This document shows, piece after piece, positions 12,611 through 25,586 of a DNA stretch of 64,000 nt. A program made the translations under genes and the position numbers. The notes beneath the pieces were generated by a model, which was given only the letters and a program-made list of their open reading frames with translations, was not told the DNA's origin and made no database searches. Source of the stretch: Coprinus comatus (lineage: Eukaryota > Basidiomycota > Agaricomycetes > Agaricales > Agaricaceae); the NCBI GenBank assembly GCA_034638255.1, contig JAWPGT010000013.1, positions 310,001-374,000 on the forward strand, in the 5' to 3' direction. Every line of letters begins with the position of its first letter. Position 1 is the stretch's first letter.

Positions 12611-15600
12611 ATGGTATAATCTTTTATCTACGTCTGCCGTACCATTTATACTGACAACCCCTGCTAGCCTCCCAAGCGCCAGAGACCCAGTTCACCCATC
12701 CCCCTTTCTTCCCCCATTCAACGCCCTCCCCGTGAACGACGCGACTCTGATGGCATTCTACCACCTTCATCACCGCCGCAGTTTTTCTCTGATACCGATG
12801 ATTCTTTGGACGATCGTGATGCTGTAAGGGATCTTGCAGACGAGGGTGACGAAGATGCGGAAGGAGAAGATCTTTTTGACGAAGATATGGCCCGGTATGT
12901 AGAATGTATTGTTTCGGGGATATTCCCCATAACTTAAAGTGGCACTAAAGGGATTACGCACCAAATGAACTCCTGGACCAATACTCAGACGCAGGAATAG
13001 ATGACGATGAGGAATTGGAGGAGCTTTCGGCTGCAGCTCGAAGGGCTGCTGAAGCAAAAATGGCACGTCGGGATCGCCTAGAGACAGGCGGGCGAGGCCG
13101 TCGTGCTGCGCGTCGTAGTCATGCGCCTGCTTTCCTCGATAGCGATGGAGCAGACGAAGATTTGGATGATGCTGAGCTTACACGTATGAAGAGACGAACG
13201 AGGAGGCAGTATGACGAGAGGAGGGATGTAGATGATTTAGATGGTATTGAAGATGTAGGTTTGCTATGCTGGCTTTCCTTATGTGTGACCATACTGATAA
13301 ATCTACAGGAATTACCTCTAGAACAGCTCAGCGATATCAAAGCAAAATCCATTGTAGAATGGATTGCTGTTGATCGAGTGCGTCGATCAATCGTACGGCA
13401 TTTCCGCCAATTCTTGATGACATATGTCGACGACAATGGGTCATCAGTTTACGGTCACAGAATTCGAAATCTTGGTGAAAGTAAGTGATTTGGTTGTTTT
13501 TCTTGAAAATTAGCTTTCCCCGAGCTAACCTTTATCCAGCTAACTCGGAATCACTTGAGGTGTCGTATGTGCACCTTGCATCATCCAAACCAATCTTGGC
13601 CTATTTCCTGACTAATTCACCGGCCGCTATGCTTGAGATATTTGACGAAGTTGCTCTAAGTGCTATTCTTGTATATTTCCCTGGTTATACCCGCATCCAT
13701 TCTGAAGTACATGTTCGCATCTCCGACCTTCCTCTAACATCTACACTTCGCGATCTTCGTCGGTCACATCTCAACAACCTTGTTCGAGTAACTGGCGTCG
13801 TGACGCGTCGGAGCGGCGTATTCCCACAACTGAAATATGTCAAGTTCGACTGCGCAAAATGCAAAGCCACTTTGGGACCTTTTTACCAAGATGCAACTCG
13901 TGAACTGAAAATTAGTTTTTGCCCGAACTGCGAAAGTAAAGGACCGTTCCCTGTTAACTCGGAGCAAGTAAGCACCTCATTCCAATCTGTTGCACATTTC
14001 TTTGACCAATTGTTCCGTAGACTGTGTATCGCAATTATCAAAAAATGACATTACAAGAGTCACCTGGCTCAGTGCCTGCAGGCCGTCTACCCCGTCATCG
14101 AGAAGTCATCTTGTTATGGGACTTGATTGATAGTGCTAAACCCGGAGAAGAGATTGTGGGTGCAACTTCGCATTTATGAGACTTGAAGAAGCTAATATAG
14201 GTCTAGGAAGTCACTGGTGTCTACCGCAATAACTTCGACGCCGCGTTGAATGCTAAAAATGGATTCCCCGTCTTCTCAACAATTATTGAGGCCAACCATA
14301 TCAACAAGAAGGAAGATTTGTTTGCCGCATTTAGGCTAACCGAAGATGACGTGCAAGAGATTCTTAACCTTTCTCGTGATGAACGCATTCGTAAACGCAT
14401 CATCAAATCGATTGCTCCTTCAATTTATGGCCATGAAGATATAAAGACCGCTATTGCACTTTCATTATTTGGTGGCGTTTCGAAGGATATCAATCATAAA
14501 CATCGTATTCGTGGCGATATCAACGTCCTTTTGCTGGGCGACCCCGGTACAGCCAAATCACAGTTTCTCAAGTATGTTGAGAAGACGGCTCATCGTTCTG
14601 TCTTCGCCACTGGTCAAGGTGCATCCGCGGTTGGTCTGACAGCTAGTGTTCGCAAAGACCCTATAACACGCGAATGGACGTTAGAAGGCGGGGCGCTGGT
14701 GCTGGCAGATAAGGGGACTTGTATGATTGATGAGTTTGATAAAATGAATGATGCAGATCGCACATCCATCCATGAGGCCATGGAACAACAGTCCATCTCA
14801 ATATCCAAAGCAGGTATCATCACAACTTTGCAAGCCCGCTGCGCCATTATTGCCGCAGCCAATCCGATCCGCGGACGATACAACCCCACAATTCCCTTCC
14901 AACAGAACGTTGAACTAACGGAACCTATATTGTCTCGTTTTGACGTACTGTGTGTTGTGAAGGATACGGTTGATCCTGTGATGGATGAACTACTCGCACG
15001 GTTTGTAGTAGGCAGTCATCTCAGAAGTCACCCTCAATTTGAGGCAGAGACTGACGAAGTCAACGTTGCTACAAGTCTGGATGCTGATGTGAGATTATAC
15101 CTTATTAAATTGGATGGGATGAATCACTGACTTGAAAATTCTGAAGGTTATTCCTCAAGATCTGTTGCGCAAGTACATTATGTTTGCTCGAGAGAAATTC
15201 AGGCCAAAGCTTTACGATATGGACCAAGAGAAACTTGCAAGATTATTCGCAGATCTGCGTCGGGAGTCGATGGCCACCGGATCGTATCCCATTACTGTCC
15301 GTCATCTGGAAAGCATGATTCGAATGGCTGAAGCGAGCGCGAAGATGGCATTAAGAGAATTTGTCCGTTCTGATGATATTGACCTTGCTATTGAAGTTGC
15401 GGTTGGAAGCTTCGTCAGTGCCCAAAAGATGAGCATCAAGAAAACATTACAGAGAGTATGCCTTTTATTCTGTATGGTTTATGGCGTGTGCTAATGTTGT
15501 TTGAACTTAAAGGGATTCCGCAAATATCTGACTCAATCTAAGGATCATGACGAGTTGCTTGCATTTTTGTTGGGTGGGCTAATCAAAGATAAGGCTAGAT

Positions 15601-15836
15601 ACTATCAGCTGAGGAAACACTCACAACCTGAGCTGGTCAGTGTAAGACTCTCGGAACTTGAAGAACAAGTGAGTGATTTTTCCTTCCTTCCTGAGAGTAA
15701 TCAATGCTAATATTTTTTGAAGGCTAAGGATCATGACATCTTTGATATCCACCCATTCTTGCGGTCGAAGGTCTTCTTGGCCAATGGTTATAAAGTGAAA
15801 GACGATGCGATCGAAAAGCGCTTTATTATGGCGTAA
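12611..15836 (+). CDS. MCM2: MCM2, replicative helicase subunit
   Basis: Ten exons (12611-12613, 12668-12894, 12951-13254, 13309-13480, 13540-13967, 14021-14155, 14207-15088, 15147-15455, 15513-15668 and 15723-15836) give 909 residues. After an acidic, Arg/Ser-rich N-terminus comes the MCM OB domain with a C4 zinc finger near residues 338-364 (CAKC and CPNC). The AAA+ core follows: Walker A GDPGTAKS (about residue 534), the Walker B region MIDEFDKM and the arginine finger SRFD. The C-terminal winged-helix region ends in [16 protein letters not shown]. Mcm2 is part of the Mcm2-7 CMG helicase and its acidic N-terminus binds histones H3-H4. The unusual point is the first exon: ATG is followed directly by the donor GTATAATC, and no other ATG precedes the conserved [10 protein letters not shown]. 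Confidence 0.95.
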
Positions 15837-16031
15837 AGATATATTTTGTTTGCTTATGTGCTTTCTGTAATCTTGGATATGTAATTATAATGTTTCAACA
15901 CGGGGATCATATTAATAACATTATATGAGGGGACTGAGTACTGAGTGGTGAAAGTATAATGATAGATGTGAGAATAATAAATGTAATAGTAACCTCTATT
16001 TCCAACAGCATTCTAGCACACTACATCAGGA

Positions 16032-16901
16032 TCATGACGGGATGGAAGGAGTTTCGGGTGTGGGGGTCGGGGTTACTGGAGATATAGATTCTTCACTTGG
16101 GGCACTCTCAGTTACAGGAGCAGCTTCTGATGTAGAGGTTCCTTCTTCATCATCATCCATAATTTCTGAAAATGGGTGTCAGCTTCTAAACTTGAAGAAT
16201 GATAATGTTGGTAGGGACGAACCATCGGCGTAGATTTCTGGGTGAGCCCTGAAGCAATTCTGCATCGCTTGGAACTTTTCTACACAGTCAATACCCTTGG
16301 GCTCCTGTTCAGAAAATACGAAACAAGAGAAAGCTTCTCTGAATTCTGGACCACATGGACCATGAGCCATTCCCCCAAGGCATGGGCAATCCCAATTTAT
16401 CTCTCCAGTCTCCGGGTTGAATGCACCACCACTACCACTACCTGATGCTGGTTCGTCGGATGAAGTGGAAGGTTCCTCTCCGTCCTTGGGTTCATTTTCT
16501 GATGAAGTAGAAGGAACAGCTGGATCATCCTCTTTGATGAACTCGGTAACCGGGGGTTGTTCTGGTGAAAACTCAGAATCAGGGATGGACATGGATTCTG
16601 GTATAGAGTCTGACGATGATGACAAAGAAGCTTCGGAGAGTTTTTGAGATTTTAGGGATTTCTGTGTAGCTGAGACTTAGTGAGTTATATATTACAGAAG
16701 ACTCAAAGAAAAGCTGGACGTACATTGTGTGGGGATGGAACTATCTAATGCAATTGGTTCCGACAATGAACGCCAGGCAAGGTAGGTTGCTGTTACAGCC
16801 GAAGCTCCAAGGACTGTTCTGGTTAGCCTGAAGCTTTTTGGGCGCACAGTATTTGTGTGTATGCATCTGCGGAGAGGAAGACGCGTAAATCTGGCGAACA
16901 T
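16032..16901 (-). CDS. MIA40: Mia40-type mitochondrial intermembrane-space import oxidoreductase
   Basis: Three exons (introns 16670-16723 and 16166-16222) give 252 residues. An Arg-rich presequence ([13 protein letters not shown]) is followed by one membrane helix ([13 protein letters not shown]), then a Ser/Pro/Glu linker. The catalytic core is [23 protein letters not shown] with the CPC redox motif, followed by the second CX9C pair [12 protein letters not shown]. Mia40 oxidises small cysteine proteins such as the CX9C proteins entering the intermembrane space, working with Erv1. The N-terminal anchor is the fungal architecture; animal CHCHD4 lacks it. The C-terminus is an acidic, Pro-rich tail. 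It is convergent with MCM2 (196 nt between stops). Confidence 0.93.
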
Positions 16902-17077
16902 TGGCGTTTTTCTTAGGAAGGAGTAGGGATTTTGGTGTGAGTAATATGTACGATATAAGAAACTTGTAGGCTGACAAAGCTACCACAGATACTATATTAT
17001 GTAATATTTTTTCTTACAGTCAGATTCAGGTTTTTAACATACTGCAGAACATACATTTCCAGTCTTATGATACAATG

Positions 17078-18007
17078 TTACTTGTCGATGGTGATATCAT
17101 TCAGGCATCGAGCAACGATTCCAACGCCCTCTTCGACTGCTTTTCTGTCTTGTTCTCTCACTTTGCTCAGCAATCTCCGGAATCTATCTGGATGCCATCT
17201 GAGCTGTGCACTGCGTACCCTCTCCTTTCGCGTCTGTTCGAGTGAGTGAAACGGAGATAGCAGAAGTGCAACGACGGAAGACGGTGTGATATCTGACGGC
17301 TGGGCTGGTTTTGATTTTGTCGGCCATGGGATGTCTGCAAAGGACAAAGGGGTTGTTGTGCGGAGGAGAGATTCCCAGCCAGATTCGTATTTACTCCAAG
17401 CGTCGACGATGGATTTCTGAGCTTTGAGCCGTTCGTTTCTGTCTCTGTCACGAGCCTCCATCTGTGCACGCAGCTTGTGTTCAATCATCTTCTGCCTCTC
17501 CGCCTCTCGCTTCTGCCGATTCCGCGATTCAACCCGCTTCAGTTCCTCCTGCACATACCGTGCCTTTGACCGTTCTCTCTCTACCGCTGCACACCGCAGT
17601 TCTTCTTCCTGTCTCATCCACCGTTCTGCCTCCATCTCATACGAATATACTAACTCTTCCCACATCACCCCTCGTGTCTTTTCTTCCCAGGCAGCCGGAA
17701 GAGCATCACGATGCTTAACTGTTGCATCAGGCCGTAGGCACTGTTGTTCTAACACCCATTGTTCTGTCTTTCGGCCTTGTTTGTCTCGGCGCATACATTC
17801 CTGCTCGATAACCCATGTGTATGACTGGCTCATCTGCTGAAACGGAGGCGGAGAAGGTGGTCGTTTTACGAATCCAGTTCGTTGATAATAGTACGAAATG
17901 TCAGGTTTTCCCCGAACAGTCGGAGTAGGTGTTCCATCTCGAGGAAATGGCGAAGGAGATGTTGCGTGTCTCTGCGGATAACGGTTGCGGTATGAGGGGG
18001 TCGTCAT
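17078..18007 (-). CDS. NFKBIL1-like coiled-coil protein
   Basis: A single-exon gene of 309 residues. The N-terminus is Pro-rich and probably disordered. Residues about 95-215 are highly charged and helical (runs of Glu/Arg such as EELKRVESRNRQKREAERQK). The C-terminus contains SFADIPWPTKS, then LRWHPDRFRRLLSK and a terminal VGIVARCLNDIT helix. This C-terminal arrangement resembles NF-kappa-B-inhibitor-like protein 1 relatives, where the RWHPD(K/R)F motif is conserved. The molecular role in fungi is not established; animal NFKBIL1 has been linked to RNA processing and immune signalling. It lacks the ankyrin repeats of the animal protein. Confidence 0.72.
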   Translation of the reverse strand: MTTPSYRNRYPQRHATSPSPFPRDGTPTPTVRGKPDISYYYQRTGFVKRPPSPPPFQQMSQSYTWVIEQECMRRDKQGRKTEQWVLEQQCLRPDATVKHRDALPAAWEEKTRGVMWEELVYSYEMEAERWMRQEEELRCAAVERERSKARYVQEELKRVESRNRQKREAERQKMIEHKLRAQMEARDRDRNERLKAQKSIVDAWSKYESGWESLLRTTTPLSFADIPWPTKSKPAQPSDITPSSVVALLLSPFHSLEQTRKERVRSAQLRWHPDRFRRLLSKVREQDRKAVEEGVGIVARCLNDITIDK

Positions 18008-19158
18008 TGTGATTGTTCAAATGTCATTCAAATGCAAGGGACAACGCAAAAGCAACACAAAGCTCAGCAAGGTTGCTACCGGGTCAAGCGCGATAGGTGA
18101 TATAGAATGGGTGTATGCTCTCCAGGAGTAACAGGCAACGGATTAGCATGCTCTTTGCACTAGAGATCAACCTCCATTATATGTACGGAGCCCAATTCCG
18201 TACAGGCGGCGTTATCAAACACATTGCTTCAGCGTGTAATGACACGCGCATTTCTCTCTCCTGCATACTCAATATCTCTATTTCAAGACTAACAGGGACC
18301 CAGAATGCCGAGTTTCATTTCCTGAAACATCACGTATTTAGTCACTCCCGCCTCGTGTTGTCCGAATGCGCACAGATTCATAACATACCTTGCATCATTA
18401 ATTGATAATCTAACACACCCCACAATCAACCTGGTTTTCGCGTGTTGTCTATTTGCTATCTGATGCTACTTAGAAGCTTCACCACCATTTAGAACCGCTT
18501 TTGGCTACACAAGGGGGCTGATATTGTTCTTCTACCATCACCACAAGGCCAACACCATACGCCCCGTATTTCACAAGGATTCTTCCGCATTACAGAAAAC
18601 TAACATTCCGAGGATTACTCGTACATCTGTGGTTACTTGCGCTTTCATATGGATTACTACCGCCGATAGCCTCACTCATATCACGGGTTTGGGTTGAGGG
18701 TTAGGTTTCATTTAGAGTATAATTTTGCGCTTCCACTCTGAAGGGAAAATGTAGTTCTATTTAATCTAAACGACGGGAGGCAGTTATATCCAAAACGATA
18801 AGAAAAACAAATCATGTATTTGCTACGTAAATAAAGTGATAGACAAGTGAGTTGTGCAAGTGAGAGAGAGGACAAATTGAAACTATGATGGGAATCTGTG
18901 AGCTTGAAATTGATTAAGAGATATCATAACTAGAGGATATTGGATGGCCATTATAGCGAATAGAAGGAAAAGAAAAAACCCTGGCATAGCATGCGTTAAC
19001 AATGGAGTAGAACAGAAATTACTGCAAATAGAGTGAACGAGTGAGATAGCATAAGATGCGAAAAAATCAAAACTAAAAAGGACCGGAAAATTAGTTTTCG
19101 TTAAAAGGTATCAAATTGAAATCACTGACCACAACGACACAAAACCCAAGAAAAATCA
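18008..19158. other. Intergenic region with a telomere-like G-rich stretch
   Basis: No gene is supported. A G-rich stretch at 18685-18708 contains GGGTTTGGG followed by TTGAGGGTTAGG, a degenerate version of the fungal telomere unit TTAGGG, with three GGG runs and one GG. It is short and isolated, so an interstitial telomere origin is only a possibility. The rest is AT-rich and holds the promoter of the NFKBIL1-like gene and the 3' UTR of the Sec7 gene. Confidence 0.45.
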
Positions 19159-22100
19159 TCATGACGAAACCTCCTTGGCTTCCGCCTCTTTAGCCAATGT
19201 CCCCACATGAAGGATTGACATCACTTGAGGAATAATACTATTCTGCGTACATACTACCCGCAACTCCTCCCTAGTCCACAATGGTCCACTATATTGATCG
19301 ATATCCGTTGCATCGTTGTCTGTTTCACTTAAATCACTTGAGGGTAATTCGTTTTGACTTGATGAATCATAATTGAGATCCAATTCGTTCTGACCAGCAT
19401 TATACCGATATATTTGACTGCGTGATTTGGAACGAACGTGTCCTGGATGACGATTCCCATTACCATTCATTTGTTTTTTGGAAAATGTTTGGATTGGAGA
19501 TGATTTTGATTGTGGTGAAGAAAGGGCCTCAGATCCTTCAATGAGAGTTCGTTGCAAAATCTTGAGTGATACTTGTTCTGCCACTTTCATGAACTTGCTA
19601 GACTCTGAAACCGGACCAGAGGCAGAGGGAGCATTTTCAATACATTGGCGGAGATGACTTGCCCACACAGGGTCATCAACACTGAACATATACCGCCTCT
19701 TCGTTGAATGACGATCGGCAAATGCAATTTGGAAGGTGTTACGCATGAAAGCTCTTTCCACGATCAGCTTATTACTGATAGGAAGGCCAGTATACCGTAA
19801 TGCATTGGGGCCAGAACGACACATAAGCATCGTTTTAGACCCTAGCTTAGTACCCATCATGCGGAACGATGCCTCTGATGACTTGGCAAAGCTGAGGACA
19901 GAAGGTTCGAATTGTAAGTCTTGCCCTTCGAGGTGTATTGTGAAATCGGGGTCGACTTGGGGAATACGGAGAACAATGGGTTCGGATAGAACTTTATAAG
20001 TCAAATATGAAGGTGCAGGTCGTCGGAAGGTGACAGGAATGTCTGGTGTCTCTTCATCACGAGTGATTCGGGCAAAACATAATCGCTCTCCTCGAATTGA
20101 ATCATACAATGCCTCCAAAACTTCCTCAGAAATGAGATATCCACGTTCCAACCTCCGCTTCAGGGTGTCGACAAATTCCTTGCATGTACAAGGTTGAATC
20201 GGGTAGCCAGTTGGTCCAGGTTCGTCACTAATGAATCCATGTAGAGTATTGTTGAGAATAACAAGATAGTGGATAATGACGTATGCTGTGCGTTCATCGT
20301 AGGCAATAATGCTCGAGTTTGAATTGTACCAACGGCATGCGAAGACCTCTAGGAGCTGATCGAGAGCTGGAGAACTATTTGGAACATTTATCGAAAACAA
20401 AAACATCCTCAATGCTTTGTCAATTCTCACGCCCGTGAACCCAAAACCATCAAGGTAACCCGTCAATACCGCCTTGCGAGACCGTATTCCCAAGTACTCT
20501 CCAATTCGAGCCCTATCCAAGTCCGCGGTACGGAAGAGGAATTGCCCGAGCTTCATGGGATCACTTAATGCTGGGAATTTTGACAAAACGAACTTGACAG
20601 CGGCATCGGGGTTCTCTGAAAACTGTACCACAAACTTCTTAAGCACGGAGTTTTTTGCACCAGGTTGAGAGTGTGAAGGACTTTTAGGTGTGGTGTCGAC
20701 ACGCTCAGAGCAGAAAGTAACATCTTTGAACAGAACCACATTCTTCACAATATGTTTCCTATCGGGAGGGCCGATCTTGGCATTTTTGAAGTCGAACGTT
20801 TTCTCGTGGCGAGAAAAAACGGGCTTTGTGATCACGAGAATGTCGCTGAACAAGAACAAGAAACGGTCTTTCACAGCTTTCTGATTCACCACTTGAAAAA
20901 CTGGCCCGGCGACTAGAGCTTTCCGAGGTGGACCTTCCAAAAGTGTGGTTAGCGCGGGGGCTCTTGGATTGCGAGCAAGGCTCTCTTCCAGTCGTTCAAT
21001 AACAGCGGCTCCCTGCGGTACAACAGAATATTGTGAGGAACTCGACGTTGAACGAGATGTTGAACGTAGAGGGTAGTCACTGAGTGATGAAGAAGGATCG
21101 GGGGTAGGTGAAAGAAAGGGATCGGAACGAGATGGGACATGAGATGAAGGGGAAGGGGATTCATCTGTATGAATAATATTTGTGGACGAATGAATGTCCA
21201 GAGGAGTAATCTTCTTCACTCTAGGAGTTTTCTCGGTATCCGCATGAGACCCTACATCAGCAGTACTGTTGAACGGTGTAGGTTGTTCATTTGAATCTGA
21301 AGAGGATGACGAAGCGACTGGTTTGACCGAAAATCCATTTGTGGACACTGTGGTATTCGGTTGCACGTAATCACCATTCGCACTTTTGGAAGTAGATACT
21401 TCCCACTCTGGGCCAGATTCACTCCCTCTCTTTTTCAATAAGTCTGACAGGGAACCTTTCTTGTTCCCGCTCCTGGACTTCTCACTACTTGGCAAAGAAC
21501 CATTCCCGGACTCGGAACTCGAGGTATTATTTGCCAGAGCTTGCGGGGTATGTGATGAGGAAGAAAACAATTTTCTATTGTTCTTGCTCAACCATTGCTT
21601 CACGCCCGGAAGCGTCATTGGCAATTTTGAAGACTTCCCATTCTGTGATGGAGAGGGTGTCACATCAATATACTCTGCATACGGTATCAACATTGGAGGA
21701 CTAACGGGACCATTGCTTGGACTTCCACCATTAAATTTGGCCATCAGTTTACTATCGGAGGCCTGATGTGATAACGTCCTCTCCCTGCTCATCTCTGGGG
21801 TGTGTGCGGGGGTATTGTTGGCAGAACTTGCGCTTTGTAGAGGTTGGTCTTCATCTACCACACCTGGGAAACCAGTATTGATCTCAGGTGTAGACGCGGA
21901 CGCGGCTGGATTACCAGCAGCTCTAACTTTGTTTCGTTGCATCTCTTCCAACCTGGTGATACCTGGGAATGGAAAGAGTTTCGCGTTCTGATATCTCGAC
22001 ATATCTGCAGAGGTTGCAGGTGGTATTGGTGATGGGGCACCTCGGGAGGGTGTGAGGGTATGGGGAGATAATGAAAGTATTGAAGCAGAAGCAGAAGGGG

Positions 22101-24379
22101 TTTGCATGAGTTGCGGGGCTTGCAGTGGCCCTTCGCTTTTATCGATTTTTGTCAGGCTTGCTCCACTCTCCCTGCTGACACTAGAGTTGACCTGATCCCT
22201 CCGTTCCCTTGTGGCAAAACTGTTGGAACGCGATCGGCGCCCTGAAGTCCCATGCCTAGTAAAAGTACTCTTTACCTTCTCCCACGTACTGGGTGAAGCG
22301 TTGACATCCCCAATACGCTTTGCGGATGATGGTTGCTCTTCCCATTCATCAGTTGCTAACGGAGATCCTTGTATTCTCGATGCGACGGACAGCCTCGCAG
22401 GGAAGGATATTGGTGACATTCTAGCGACGTCGATGGATTGTGACGGAGAGATGGATGTAAGTTCGGGACGCAGTTCAGGTGAAGTTTCTGTTTCTACAAC
22501 CAAAGGTTGGGTAGTGATATGGGGAGATGATAGAACATGCTGGACTTGTTCTTGTTCTTGTTGTGATGAGGTCGGCGACAGGGGTTCCTCAAATGCCTCG
22601 TCCTCCTCATCCTCTTCTTCCTCTTCCTCCTCGTCACCATCACCATTATCATCATCCTCCTCTACTTCCGGGGCTAATCCGTCGTCGTCATCTTCTATCA
22701 TAATTGACATATGATTCGGCAATACGGGAACTGCCACAAGTGTAAGATAGAAGTTATGTAGAAAAAATATGCATATACTCACCAGAATCTGCTACCCAAC
22801 TTATCTCTCTTCCCTGTGCATCCGTGTTATTTGCATTTGCAGAAAAGGGCGTTCTGGCCCGATAATTATCATGATGGAATAGGACCTGTTCTTCCTCTTC
22901 CTCTGACTGTCTTTCTTTCCAAGGTGTAGGAAATGGACTTGTTGGAAATATATCATTTCTGGATGATGACCGCTGGCTTAGGAATATAGGGACCCCAATA
23001 CCAGCAACCATTCCAGAATCCGTAGAGGTGTGCGAAGGGGCATCGGAGGAATGTGGTACACGAGTGGGTACTCTAGGTGGGGTGCTTGGAAGCACTGGAT
23101 ATTGGAATTGCTGGGCGTATGATTGTTGTTGTTCAGGTTGGTGTTCTTCCTCCGGTTCTTCGTCGTCCTCATCTTCTACTAACACACTTCTCCGTCGTGT
23201 AGGTTCAATTGACCGCTGATTGTCGACATCCGCAGCGCTCGTGGTCTCTCCTGTAGGACCAGATACATCAGATACGCTATTTCTCTGATGAAATAATGCC
23301 TGTATCGGTGTAGTTGACTGCGCACGCATTTCTAGAACATGATCAGATGGACGAATAATGTGATGTTCTTGAGGGACGGCAGGAGCATCTGTGGGTACAA
23401 ACGCAGCTTCGGTGTCAGATGTACCGGCAACAGCGGCACTCATAGAGCCTCTACGAGACCGTCGCTTACGCCGTTTGGGTGTAGGAGATGGTCCCCCTCT
23501 CTCTTCACTTCCGCTGGCCTCTGCCTCTGCTTCTTTTGCTATTCGACCATTCAACCGTGTAAGTAACATCTGCCTCGCAGCAATCCTCTCTCCTCCTGCC
23601 ACTGTATTATTCCGTGAAAGCTTTCCATAAAACGGTGGCGGGGTGGTGGGCGGCTGTGGGTCGTAAGTCTCGGCGCCACCAGTTAGTTTCGCAAAAGCCT
23701 GCCTCCTACTTGCAGCAGCAGACCCATTGGTGCTGTTTGATCTAAATAACCCCTTCTGTATGGCCTCTAAACTAGGAAGACCTGCTGTCGTATTAACATA
23801 CAACATGGAAGGGTCCGGTGTCTGTGAACGAAGGAGGGGGTTAAGAACGACGGTATGAGAAGGAATAGGGGAAAGAAGGGCGATGGGTGGTACTGGTGGC
23901 TGAGCGTAATGAATGGTAGGTATGGGTGGTTCGTCGTCGTCGGGTGAGGAATCACCTGCAACAGAAGGTGGTACTGGAGACTGAAGGTTCCGCGCCTTGC
24001 CTTTGAAATCCCTGGAACCCCTCGAACGAGAACGTGATCGCGAACGCCGTTTCGATCGACCCGGAGGACCTGGGGATACTCCTCGTTCATCCATATCGAC
24101 TTCTGGTTCTGGCTCTGGATCTACTGGCTCTGGCTCTGGCTCTGGTTCCGACTGTGTGGTTGGTTGCTGAGGGGGTGGGATATCCTCAGAAGGCGGTGAT
24201 TCGAGCTTCTTTTCATCTGGAATGTCAGGGGAAGGCTTCTCGCTCTCACTGACTGCTTCTACATGCATCGGGGGACGCCGCCCGTCCTTCATACGCGGTA
24301 ATGAGGCGGCGCGCCTGAGTTTTTCCACAGCGAGTTGGCGCTGCTCAGCCTTGGAAGGCCGAGGGTCGGGCTCGGCCAT
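19159..24379 (-). CDS. Large Sec7-domain and PH-domain protein (Arf-GEF-like)
   Basis: Two exons (intron 22731-22782) give 1722 residues. The first ~1000 residues are Ser/Pro/Glu-rich and low complexity, including acidic runs near the exon junction. A PH-like strand pattern (VKDRFLFLFSDILVITKPV) comes before the Sec7 region at about residues 1230-1420 (FLFRTADLDRARIGEYLG; IDKALRMFLFSINVP; LLEVFACRWY; YVIIHYLVILNNTLHGF). A second PH domain follows (AFMRNTFQIAFADRHSTKRRYMF). Sec7 proteins activate Arf GTPases on Golgi or plasma membranes. The position of the catalytic glutamate in FRLPGE is occupied by the sequence INVPNSS, so exchange activity is doubtful. The length and disordered N-terminus fit fungal Syt1/Sec74-type proteins. 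Confidence 0.85.
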
Positions 24380-24541
24380 GATATACGAGAGGAATGGCTA
24401 GATGGCAGTAGGGTAAGGATATATGAGTGTGGATGGGGTTGGGTCAGACCAAGGGTGGATTGAAGGGTGGCTAGGAGAGGAAGGTAGACTGTCTCTGCAG
24501 AGAACAAATCCAAGTTCACGTGGCTGTGAGTCTTATGTAAG

Positions 24542-25586
24542 CTATCTAATATCCTTCCAATTTACGCGATTCAATTTAAATCCTTCAACTATTCGCCCAT
24601 ACATCACCCCACCCAGCCGCCCAACTACACGCAGCTTCCCCACATCTACTGTCAACCCATCGTCCTCGAGGCAACTCTCTCGCACGTGTATCTTCCTAAT
24701 CAATCCTAGAACGACAGTTGTCGTCGGAGGTCCAGGCACCGGCTCGGTTGATAAATCCTGATGAGAGTACAGCTGTGTAATACAATCAACGGACGTTCTT
24801 TTGATATCTCTAAAAAAAACACTACCTCGCACTCTAGGCTTACTGCGCTTTCTTCGACTAGTGGTGGTTTTACATGGACCTACAAACACCCGCATACGTC
24901 ATTGGTATACAGAAGATTTGAAATATCAACTCACACTTTTTCCCCGAGTTAATCCAGCCAGGAACCATTCATCCATTTCAGCAGGAGATTCCACAGATGT
25001 TGCGTTCGCCGCCTCGATGAACGGTTCACTTATGATATTGACAGTGAATTCTTTGGTCTGCAAAATGTTCTCTCGGGTATCTTTCCGCCTCCGTTTGGAA
25101 AGGGAAAACGATACGCTGATCATCGGAGGGCTATGAGATACCTGTAATTGCTCATCAGATCTATAACCAATAGAGGAACTTCAGCCGTTACCATCGAAAA
25201 GTAGCTGAAGGGTGCAAGGTTGGGAACATTGTCAGATGACAAAGTCGACACAAAGGCAATCGGCCTTGGGACAATTGCCGATGTCATTAGTCGGTACGTG
25301 TCCCTAGACAAGTTTCGTCGGTTTGTTGAGTTGGGTCAATGGATACATACCTAGGCGACGTGTTTTCCATGTCCCATACCTTCTTTCTATCCATAGACCA
25401 TTCCTCGCCAGTCAATCCATCTCCGCATTTCCATTCCGGACATGGTGTTTGAGTGAGCTTAAACCTTCTCTTGCGATCAAACGGAGGTAATGAGTATAAT
25501 CTTTGATTAGTCCAGATACTGTTCCTGGCTCTGGATATCTGCAGCCACTTAGTGCCAGACCCCAGGTGCTTGTATAAGGCAAACAT
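24542..25586 (-). CDS. Flavin-reductase-like (DIM6/NTAB) FMN-binding protein
   Basis: Five exons (introns 25304-25350, 25142-25191, 24880-24934 and 24773-24825) give 279 residues. The split-barrel flavin-binding pattern is clear: MTSAIVPRPIAFVSTLSSDN, then NLAPFSYFSM joined to VSHSPPMISVSFS, then KDTRENILQTKEFTVNIISE and EAANATSVESP. Members bind FMN and either reduce flavin for a partner monooxygenase or act as stand-alone flavoproteins. Downstream VHVKPPLVEESAVSLECE and the GRLGGVMYGRI region match fungal homologues. The 5' end is less sure: the ATG at 25586 is the first in frame, but the first 35 residues look unlike the family. It shares an upstream region of 168 nt with the divergent maleylacetate-reductase-like gene. 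Confidence 0.85.

Noticed and set aside
22211..22714. Plus-strand frame of 167 codons ending in a Ser run
   Set aside because: It is antisense to the acidic run of the Sec7 protein exon; poly-Ser is the mirror of GAA/GAG/GAT codons.
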